62,958 nucleotides of DNA, taken from NCBI GenBank assembly GCA_009861545.1, contig VXME01000017.1, positions 1 to 62,958 on the forward strand, written 5' to 3'. Origin of the DNA: Acidobacteriota bacterium. GTDB lineage: Bacteria; Acidobacteriota; Vicinamibacteria; Vicinamibacterales; UBA8438. Positions 51,584-58,289 of this stretch are shown here, piece by piece. Position numbers and translations under genes: made by a program. How positions within the stretch are numbered: position 1 is the first letter of the stretch; each line of letters opens with the position of its first letter. The notes below the pieces were generated by a model, which did no database searches, was not told where the DNA came from, and saw nothing but the letters and a program-made list of their open reading frames with translations.

Positions 51584-51690
51584 TGCTGCGCCACGACTAG
51601 ATTTTCGGATGCGCGGTGCCGTTATCGTCAACGATTCCGGGCTGTAAACCCATGTCCGTGTCCGAAGATTAGGGCGTGACGGACCACTAG
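51580..51690. mobile_element. MITE-like element with imperfect 30-base terminal inverted repeats and TA ends
   Basis: The left end (51580-51609, starting CTAGTGCTGCGCCACG) and the right end (51661-51690, ending GTGACGGACCACTAG) are inverted repeats agreeing at about 22 of 30 positions, with TTCGGA as the innermost block. Both ends carry CTAG, as expected for an insertion into TA by IS630/Tc1-mariner type elements. The 51-base centre has no coding capacity. It lies at the very end of the lipase gene. Confidence 0.6.
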
Positions 51691-51803
51691 CAGGGTTGCC
51701 GGCGGTGAAGGTCGCCGTCGAAGACGGCATGCCGGACGTCACCGCGGCCCCCGCTGCTACCTCCCTTCCCGTTTCCTTCACTCCCGGCCTGACTCCACTT
51801 GTC

Positions 51804-51826
51804 TCCCAAATGGGATATGACAGACC
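51804..51826. repeat. dispersed palindromic repeat, copy A
   Basis: TCCCAAATGGGA palindrome followed by TATGACAGACC. See copies at 51944, 54063, 55565 and 55692. Confidence 0.7.
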
Positions 51827-51943
51827 CTCCGTGCTGGGGTACGCAGGGTGCCGACGACCGGTCTCTCCCCGGCGCCCCCGGGGCGCAATGCGATTCGGGC
51901 TGGCTGGAGCACAAGCGCGATGTCGCCCGCGCCACTCGCCTGC

Positions 51944-51967
51944 CTCCCAAATGGGAGATGACAGACC
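51944..51967. repeat. dispersed palindromic repeat, copy B
   Basis: The best copy: CTCCCAAATGGGAG followed by ATGACAGACC, 140 bases from copy A. Confidence 0.7.
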
Positions 51968-52051
51968 TTGCCATGCCGGAGTATGTAAGGGGCATTGCGG
52001 TCTACGCTTCAACGGCTCCGTCACTGACGTTGCCATGTGCTGGAGGTTGCC

Positions 52052-52393
52052 TTGGCCAGTCCGTACCTGATCCAGGTCGCCAGCGAGTCGATGGCGGATG
52101 CGGACGTCCTCGCGAGTGACCTGCGCGAGACGCTCCTGGACTCGGACCACACCGTGTCGGTCGAGAGGCGAAGTGGGAACAAGGGGCATCTGGACGGCGG
52201 CGCCATTCTCGCCATCGTTCTGGGCAGCAGCGCGACGCTGGCTATTGCGAGGGGCATCCAGGCGTTCCTGAGTCGGAATCCCAGGGCCTCATTGCGGTTC
52301 ACCAGACCCGACGGCACGGTCGTGGAGGTCGACAACCTGGCCGGCCGGCACGTCGCGCGCCTGGCGGAGACGCTGTTCGGAGAACGTTCATGA
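52052..52393 (+). CDS. EACC1-like protein (effector-associated constant component)
   Basis: A 113-residue protein that fits the EACC1 outline: an N-terminal strand-helix ('SPYLIQVASESMADADVLAS'), a central hydrophobic helix ('GGAILAIVLGSSATLAIARG'), and a closing strand-turn-helix 'LRFTRPDGTVVEVDN' plus 'VARLAETLFGER'. EACC1 proteins are predicted constant partners of variable effectors in bacterial ternary conflict systems. TTG 52052 is chosen as start because GGAGG lies five bases upstream; GTG 52037 is the alternative. The caspase gene begins ten bases after its stop, so they are one operon. Confidence 0.75.
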   Translation: MASPYLIQVASESMADADVLASDLRETLLDSDHTVSVERRSGNKGHLDGGAILAIVLGSSATLAIARGIQAFLSRNPRASLRFTRPDGTVVEVDNLAGRHVARLAETLFGERS

Positions 52394-52403
52394 GGAGGCC
52401 GGT

Positions 52404-53834
52404 GTGAGCGAGCAAGGCGAATTCGACCCGCAGCGGGCGCTGGCGGTGGTCATGGGCAACAGCCGGTGGGAGGCCAGCGACTACGAAGACAACGCTGCGT
52501 GCAGGCACTCCGCCGAGGCGATGCAGGAGTACCTCCTGGACCCGAACGGGCTGGGTATCGACGGGGACAACGTCCTGGCGGTCATCGACGACCAGTCGGC
52601 GTACCCCCAACAGATTCTGGAGCGGGTCCACGGCTTTCTGAGCCAGAGGAAGGACGCGTTGCAGGAAGAGCAGCGGCCGGTGCGGGACCTGCTGTTCTAC
52701 TACGTCGGCCACGGCTCGTTCTCGGAGTCGAAGGACTACTATCTGCCGATCTGCAAGACACGCGGACCGGACTTCGAGGGGACGAGCATCCGCATCGAGG
52801 CGCTGGCGAAGACCATCAAGGCGGCGGTTCGGAACCTGCGCGGTCACCTGATCTTCGATGCCTGTTTCTCCGCCGCGACGTTCAAGATATTCCTGTCGTC
52901 GGGGCCGGCCGACGTGGCCGTCCAGAAGACGCGGCATGCGTTTCCGACCAGCGGGATCGCACTGCTGTGCTCGGCCGGCAACAGCGACCCGGCGCTGGCG
53001 CCCGAGGGGCTGCGAGACACCGTGTTCACGGGCGAGCTGCTGCGGATTCTGAGAGAAGGAGACCAGGCCGCGCCGGAGAGGCTGTCGTTCGGTGACCTGG
53101 CCGAGCTGATCAGCGAGCGGCTCAAGAAGCGTTTCACCGACGTCATCCGCCCGCACGTCTCGTCGCCGAGACAGAAGGACGGCCAAGTGCACGTGATCCC
53201 GCTCTTCCCGAACGTGCTGGCCGGGGCTGCGCGTCCCCCCGCCCCGACCACCGAACCGGACGGGACCGACGAGGATCGAGGGTCGTCGCCGGGCCCGAAG
53301 ACCCGCAAGAAACGACCGCCGGTTGAGCAACAGGAGCCCGTGCGCATCCGGGTCCCGCCGTACATACTGACGGACGGCGAGTGGGGCAAGGTCCCGAGAG
53401 AGGTCCAGACACTGCTGCTCAGTTGGGAGGAGGAGACCTACATCGGGTACGGTGCGATGGCGCTCAGCGTGGTCTGTCTGGCGATGGCCGGCGCGGCGCT
53501 CTGGTTCGATCCCGCGGCGGAGGACGCTTGGAGCCCCGAATGGATCATCGGGACAGTCGTCGGAATGTCCGGGGGCGCCGCCGTTCTGTTGTTCTCCGCC
53601 TCGGTCCTCCTGTTCGCGTTCAGGCGCTGGCGGCCGAAGCTGCCCATGCTCGCACCCAAGTCGTCGCCGCCCCAGGAATGGGAAGAGTACGAGATCATGG
53701 AAGGGCTGCGCGCGAGGGACGCCGTCTACCTGCTGGGAAGCTCCTCCATCGGTCGCCGTGCGCTCACGGCGACCCTCTTGATGACGTTCGCGGCGCTCGT
53801 CATCTGGGTCGCGAAGAACTTGTGGCAGCAGTAG
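52404..53834 (+). CDS. caspase-like protease with three C-terminal membrane helices
   Basis: A 476-residue protein. Residues ~10-245 form a caspase-like domain with catalytic His103 in 'LLFYYVGHGSFSE' and Cys154 in 'LIFDACFSAAT', and the start 'RALAVVMGNSRW' typical of bacterial metacaspase-like effectors. A basic/Pro-rich linker (~275-315) leads to membrane helices at about 347-367, 381-406 and 452-471. GTG 52404 follows GGAGG. Caspase proteases in EACC1 operons are predicted suicide or processing effectors; the membrane part suggests attachment to the inner membrane or action on it. The usual sensor NTPase (iSTAND, VMAP type) is not seen nearby, so the pair may be a minimal version. Confidence 0.85.
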   Translation: MSEQGEFDPQRALAVVMGNSRWEASDYEDNAACRHSAEAMQEYLLDPNGLGIDGDNVLAVIDDQSAYPQQILERVHGFLSQRKDALQEEQRPVRDLLFYYVGHGSFSESKDYYLPICKTRGPDFEGTSIRIEALAKTIKAAVRNLRGHLIFDACFSAATFKIFLSSGPADVAVQKTRHAFPTSGIALLCSAGNSDPALAPEGLRDTVFTGELLRILREGDQAAPERLSFGDLAELISERLKKRFTDVIRPHVSSPRQKDGQVHVIPLFPNVLAGAARPPAPTTEPDGTDEDRGSSPGPKTRKKRPPVEQQEPVRIRVPPYILTDGEWGKVPREVQTLLLSWEEETYIGYGAMALSVVCLAMAGAALWFDPAAEDAWSPEWIIGTVVGMSGGAAVLLFSASVLLFAFRRWRPKLPMLAPKSSPPQEWEEYEIMEGLRARDAVYLLGSSSIGRRALTATLLMTFAALVIWVAKNLWQQ

Positions 53835-53941
53835 TCGGGGGGCTGCGTGCACCGGCGCGTGGCGGGATGCCCTGCGTACGGCCTCTTCGGTCGGCGTCGG
53901 CGCCCGCACTGTCGTCAGTAGCGCTGCTCGGAACATAGCCC

Positions 53942-54019
53942 GCGCGGCTGCTCGTCCGGTTGACGAAGCTCGACCTGCTCACCATCGACGATTGGATGCT
54001 CGCGCCACTGCGCGACCAG
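53942..54019 (+). pseudogene. IstB (IS21 helper ATPase) remnant
   Basis: A short frame reads 'RLLVRLTKLDLLTIDDW' and 'MLAPLRDQ', the Walker B region of IstB-type transposition ATPases (typically 'LLVIDDWGLAPL'). A stop precedes it and the match ends after ~26 residues. It is a relic of an IS21-family element; the remaining 53835-54203 interval has no gene apart from repeat copy C. Confidence 0.6.
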
Positions 54020-54062
54020 TCATTACCGCGATGTTCGACGATACTCTTGCCCACCCGCGCCA

Positions 54063-54090
54063 CGCCATGCCTGTAAATGGGAGATGGCGG
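54063..54090. repeat. dispersed palindromic repeat, copy C
   Basis: CGCCAT (54063-54068) and ATGGCG (54084-54089) flank AAATGGGAG; the segment AAATGGGAGATGGCGG matches the repeat consensus AAATGGGAGATGACAG. Confidence 0.5.
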
Positions 54091-54203
54091 CCTTCCCGGC
54101 GCGTGTGTAGGATGCGACTGCGTCTTCCTCACGCTCGGCATTCCGGGCTTGGGGCCCCGGAGGGGGCCGGACGGCGCCCAGCAGTCGCGTGGGAGGACGT
54201 GTC

Positions 54204-55352
54204 GTGAACCCGCTCGATGCCTTCGACCGTATCCTTGCGTCGCTGCATCAGGCCGCGCTCGACGATGCCCACTGGCCCGCCACGGCCGCCCTGATCGACG
54301 AGGCCTGAGGCACCGCGGGCAACGTGCTTATAGTCGGCGAAGGGACGGGCGACGACGCGCGCGTCCACTTCGTCCGGTATCTGTACCGTGGCGAGCCTCG
54401 ACCGGATCTGGCGCGCGAGTACTACGATGTCTACTACCCGCACGACGAAGCGCCGGCCCGCATCCGGAAGCTGCCCGCCGGCCAAGTCGTTCATACCCCC
54501 GCCCTGTACACCGAAGAGGAGTTGAGGACGTCGGCGGCGTACAACGAGGCATGGCTCCACTGCCGCTGCCAGAACGGCTTGTGCATTCCCCTCGGCGGGC
54601 CGGACGGCCTGCGGATCATCTGGGGCTTCGCCGACCCGATCGCGACCGGTGACTGGCAGTCCGATCGACTCGAGTTGGTCGAGTTTTTGCTGCCGCATGT
54701 CCGCCAGTTCGTCCTGGTCCGCCAGGCGCTGGCCGGCGCCGCTGCGCTGGGCGCCGGTACGGCCGGCCTGATCGAGAACAGCCGGATCGGCGTCCTGCAC
54801 CTGGACCGCGGCGGGCGCGTGCTGGCGGCGAACGACCCCGCGCGGGACATCCTGCGCCGCGGCGAGGGGTTGTCCGACCGCGACGGCGCCCTGCGCGCCT
54901 CGCTGCCGGCGGATGATGGCCGCCTGCAGCGGCTGCTGAAGCGTGCGCTGCCGGTCTTCGGAAGCGCGACGCCGCCGGCCGGCGGTTCGATACGGATCCA
55001 GCGCCCCGTGCTCCGGTCGCGGCTGGAGCTTCATGTACACCCCATGGAGCCCGCACAGGCGGACTTCGGTGGCCGCCGGGCGGCGGCGCTGGTGCTGGTG
55101 GTCGACCCGGCGATCCGTCCGCGTATCGACCCGGGTCGGGTGTCGGCGCTGCTCGGCCTGACGCCGCAGGAGGGTCGGGTGTCGGCGCTGTTGGCCGAGG
55201 GCCGGCCGGTGCGCGAGATCGCCGCGACGACAGGCTACAAGGAAAGCTACGTCCGCTGGCTGCTGAAGCAGGTCTACAAGCAGCAGGGCCTGTCCGGGCA
55301 AATCGCCCTGGTGCAGCGGGTCCTGGCCTTGTACGCCTTTCCGCTGCGCTGA
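54204..55352 (+). CDS. LuxR-type HTH transcriptional regulator with in-frame TGA at codon 35
   Basis: From GTG 54204 (GGAGG seven bases upstream) the protein reads 'LDAFDRILASLHQAALDDAH', 'WPATAALIDEA', then TGA (54306-54308), then 'GTAGNVLIVGEGTGDDARVH' in the same frame, on to a C-terminal LuxR-like HTH ('LGLTPQEGRVSALLAEGRPV', 'REIAATTGYKESYVRWLLKQ'). A PAS-like central part ('NSRIGVLHLDRGGRVLAAND') precedes the HTH. From memory of this regulator family the residue between 'IDEA' and 'G..GN' is usually Cys. The TGA is therefore either a nonsense mutation (expression could restart at GTG 54324) or a selenocysteine codon. The remaining 347 codons show no damage. Confidence 0.75.
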
Positions 55353-55377
55353 GACGGCGCCGACGACCGGCTTGTCG

Positions 55378-55450
55378 CCTGTCCGTCGAGCGGCTTCAAA
55401 TCGCCCTGGCGCAGCGGGTCCTGGCCGCGTGGGCGCTGCCGCGCCGCCGA
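55378..55450 (+). pseudogene. 3' remnant of a second LuxR-type regulator
   Basis: The sequence 'LQIALAQRVLAAWALPRR' follows 26 bases after the intact regulator, whose own end is 'GQIALVQRVLALYAFPLR'. At DNA level CAAATCGCCCTGG and GCAGCGGGTCCTGGCC are shared. The rest of this second gene is gone, so it is the tail of a lost tandem paralogue. Confidence 0.7.
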
Positions 55451-55564
55451 CGGCCGCCGGCAGCGAGCCGGGCTCCTCCTATCCCGCTTCTTCCTTCATC
55501 CCCAGCCGTTCAAGGGCGGCGCCAGGCGGCGCCTGCACTTTCTTGCCCTATCCGCGCCACGTTA

Positions 55565-55582
55565 TACCCCTAACATGGGGTA
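55565..55582. repeat. dispersed palindromic repeat, copy E (divergent)
   Basis: TACCCC-TAACAT-GGGGTA, followed by AGACGGGC. The structure (CCC, short A-rich loop, GGG, then a GAC-containing tail) resembles copies A and B, but the bases differ. It lies in a gene-free stretch, 55451-55886. Confidence 0.4.
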
Positions 55583-55691
55583 AGACGGGCTTTACCGGCA
55601 TCGACCCCCGTGGGTCGGCGATTGCTCGGGGCCCGACGCTGTCGGAAGGGCCGCGCAAACCCTTTCTTGCTCCTATCCGGGCCCGTCTATC

Positions 55692-55713
55692 TCCTCCAAA
55701 TGAGAGATGACAC
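55692..55713. repeat. dispersed palindromic repeat, copy D
   Basis: CTCCAAATGAGAGATGACAC, one to three changes from copy B, in the promoter-side region of the sigma-54 activator gene. Confidence 0.55.
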
Positions 55714-55886
55714 GAAAGTGCTTTCATTTGTATGAATTGCGCGTGGACGGAGACCAGCGAGGCCCGACTCTCTGACGGTGACCGCGGGGTCGAGGGGCCG
55801 GCCTTGCTCCGGTTTCAGATTTCGCTGGGTACCAGCCGATCCCGGCGCCGAGTGCGCCACGCTAGTTCTTGCCAGGAGGCCGGCCG

Positions 55887-57785
55887 GTGAATTCACGCGT
55901 TCTGGTCGTGGACGATCAAGAACAAATCCACGACGACTTCCGGGAGATGCTGCTGCCGCGCCGCACGACGGCGGCGTCGGACGACCTGGTGGCGGCCTTC
56001 ATGGATCCGCCGAACCGTTCGTCCGGGCTCCGGTTCCCGCCGTTCGATCTGCGGCACGCGCGGAGCGGTCAGGAAGGCTATGCCGCCGTCACGCAGGCGC
56101 ACGAGCGGAACGAGCCCATCGCCGTCGCCTTCGTCGACGTGCGCATGCCGCCGGGCATCGACGGCGTCGAGGCGGTGCGCCGCATGCGGGCTGTAGACCG
56201 CAACCTCGAGGTCGTCATCATGACCGCGTACTCCGACAAGCCGCTCTCCGCCATCATCGGCGACGTCGACCTGCTGCACAAGCTGCTGTACATCCGCAAG
56301 CCCTTCGCCCGCGAAGAGGTCCAGCAGATCAGCCTGTCGCTGGTGAAGAAGTGGAACCTGGAGCGGGACCTCGCCGAGGGGCGCCGGCAACTGACGGATT
56401 CTCACCGCCGCCTGGAGGCCGTGCTCGACGCCACCGGCGACGCCATCGCGATGTATGACGGGACGGAACGGCTGGTTTTCGCCAACCGTTGGTACGAGGC
56501 GCTGTTCGACCGGACCCCCGACGAGTTGCGCGAGCTGTCGCTGAGCGCTGCGGCCGGGCGGTTCCGGGAGTGCTCGCCGGAGTTCCAAGTACCGAATCGG
56601 ATAGCGACGGTCGGTCCGACCGCGCGCTCGCGCGTGGTCGAGCCGCACCCGCGCCGCACCGCGGCGCAGGGGTCGGCGCTGTTCTACCAGTTCACGCAAC
56701 CGGTGTCCGACAGCAGTGGCGAGCGCATAGGCCACCTGGTTGTCTACCGGGACGTGTCGCGCGAGATCGAGATCGAGCGGATGAAGGCGGAAGTTGGCCG
56801 GCTGCGCTCCGAGCTCGAGGCCACCTACGCTTTCAGCGGAATCATCGGGTCGAGTCCGGGGATGTGCAAGGTGGGCGACCTGATGCGGCGCGTCGTCGAC
56901 AGCGATGTCGGCGTGCTGGTGACGGGCGAGAGCGGCACGGGCAAGGAGCTCGTCGCCAGGGCCCTGCACTTCAACGGGCCGCGCAGGAAGGGTCCGTTCG
57001 TCGCGATCAATTGCGCCTCGGTGCCCGAGACGCTGATGGAGACCGAGATGTTCGGGCACGAGCGGGGCGCGTTCTCCGGCGCGACGGCGCGGCGCGCCGG
57101 GTGCTTCGAGCAGGCCGACGGCGGCACGCTGCTGCTCGACGAGATCGGCGACATGCCCGTCGTCCTGCAGGCCAAGTTGCTGCGGGTGCTGCAGGAGCGC
57201 GAGATCCGCCGGGTCGGTGGGACCGCCGCCATCCCGATCGACGTCCGCGTGGTCGCGTCGACGCACCGCGATCTGGAAGCCGCGATGCGCGAGGGCGCGT
57301 TTCGGGAGGACCTGTACTATCGGCTCGCGGTGTTTCCTGTCGACGTCCCGCCGTTGCGGACGCGCCAGGAGGACATCCCGCTGCTGGCCGAGCACTTCCG
57401 CAAAAAGCACGCCGACCGGCTGGACTTAGCCGTACGGACCATTTCCCCCGCCGCGATCGCCCTGCTGGTGCGGTACGAATGGCCCGGCAACGTGCGCGAA
57501 CTGGAGAACGTCATCTGCCGCAGTCTCGTGCTGGAGACTTCCGACGTGCTCCAGGCGGCCACGCTTCCCTCCGAAGTGCTCCCACCCCCTCCTTCCTCTC
57601 CCGGCGCGCCGGGAGGGCCGCCCGCGACCTCGGGAACGCTGGCGGACCTGGAGCGGTGGGCGATAGTCGACGCCGTCGACAAGTCGGGGCACAACTTGAC
57701 CCGCGCCGCCAGCGCCCTGGGCATCGACCGAACCACCCTGCACCGAAAGCTGAAGAAACACGGCGTCCGCAACGATCGGGCCTGA
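55887..57785 (+). CDS. sigma-54-dependent response regulator (REC-PAS-AAA+-HTH) with GAFSGA loop
   Basis: A 632-residue activator. The REC domain has the acidic pair in 'VLVVDDQEQIHDDF', phospho-acceptor D84 in 'VAFVDVRMPPGIDGVEAVR' and Lys in 'IRKPF'. A PAS domain follows ('LDATGDAIAMYDGTERLVFA'), then the AAA+ domain with Walker A 'GESGTGKE', the sigma-54-contact loop 'GAFSGA' (usual GAFTGA) and Walker B 'LLLDEIGDMP'. The end is a Fis-type HTH ('NLTRAASALGIDRTTLHRKL'). An insertion of ~25 residues lies between the REC Asp-pair and the phospho-Asp. GTG 55887 follows AGGAGG. No partner kinase gene is in the window. Confidence 0.9.
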   Translation: MNSRVLVVDDQEQIHDDFREMLLPRRTTAASDDLVAAFMDPPNRSSGLRFPPFDLRHARSGQEGYAAVTQAHERNEPIAVAFVDVRMPPGIDGVEAVRRMRAVDRNLEVVIMTAYSDKPLSAIIGDVDLLHKLLYIRKPFAREEVQQISLSLVKKWNLERDLAEGRRQLTDSHRRLEAVLDATGDAIAMYDGTERLVFANRWYEALFDRTPDELRELSLSAAAGRFRECSPEFQVPNRIATVGPTARSRVVEPHPRRTAAQGSALFYQFTQPVSDSSGERIGHLVVYRDVSREIEIERMKAEVGRLRSELEATYAFSGIIGSSPGMCKVGDLMRRVVDSDVGVLVTGESGTGKELVARALHFNGPRRKGPFVAINCASVPETLMETEMFGHERGAFSGATARRAGCFEQADGGTLLLDEIGDMPVVLQAKLLRVLQEREIRRVGGTAAIPIDVRVVASTHRDLEAAMREGAFREDLYYRLAVFPVDVPPLRTRQEDIPLLAEHFRKKHADRLDLAVRTISPAAIALLVRYEWPGNVRELENVICRSLVLETSDVLQAATLPSEVLPPPPSSPGAPGGPPATSGTLADLERWAIVDAVDKSGHNLTRAASALGIDRTTLHRKLKKHGVRNDRA

Positions 57786-57910
57786 CAGCCCGCGCGCACC
57801 GGATCGCGGCCATCTGCATCGCACACGGGACGGAGGTCCTGCTCACCCGGGACCGTGATTTCTCACTGTTCCCGGAACTCCGCACCCGAGACCCGCTTCC
57901 TTCCTCGTAG
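57786..57910 (+). pseudogene. C-terminal remnant of a PIN (VapC) toxin
   Basis: Directly behind the activator's stop, one frame reads 'RIAAICIAHGTEVLLTRDRD' and 'FSLFPELRTRDPL' before a TAG at 57908-57910. This is the last third of a VapC-type PIN domain, including the terminal Asp pair. There is no N-terminal half and no start signal. Confidence 0.65.
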
Positions 57911-58289
57911 CGGTCGGGACGGCCCGATCCTCTCTACCCGTGGGCGCGTTCCACTCGGCGGCCCGAAGGCGGCCGAGCCTCGCTACCGGGCGCATCGGGT
58001 GATGCAGGTCGCGGCGCTCCGCTGCAAAACACGACAGTCGGCCCCAGTCGGGGCGCAACTTCCCTTTCTGGAATGAGTTGAGACGCATCCGGTGCGCTGT
58101 CGCGCACGCCTTCCGTCGCAGGTTGCAGCAGGTGCGACGGGTGCCGTGTTGACTGTCCTGGCGTGGTGTAAGTCTCTGAAAAACAGTCAGTTACAGCGCA
58201 TCGGCAGGAAATGGATCGGTTCTTGCCTTGAACGAGGCCCGTTACCTCCGCGACGGGTAGCCGCAACGTGCCCTCGCAGAGAGGTCCTG
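57911..58289. other. upstream region of the giant repeat protein gene
   Basis: No gene is seen. An 11-base segment AACAGTCAGTT (58182-58192) is inverted at 58309-58319 inside the start of the next gene. A TTGACT (58149-58154) might be a -35, but no good -10 lies at the right distance. Confidence 0.4.

Larger units (their letters stand above)
51691..52051. other. non-coding stretch with two palindromic repeats
   Basis: No convincing gene is seen. Short open frames here only translate the repeated palindrome (for example 'SVISHLG' twice on the minus strand). The stretch lies between the MITE-like element and the EACC1 gene. Confidence 0.5.

Noticed and set aside
54308-54329. SECIS element after the in-frame TGA
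   Set aside because: The stem is only six pairs with a ten-base loop (CGCGGGCAAC) lacking the expected G-U; not enough to call it, so it is kept only as part of the finding.
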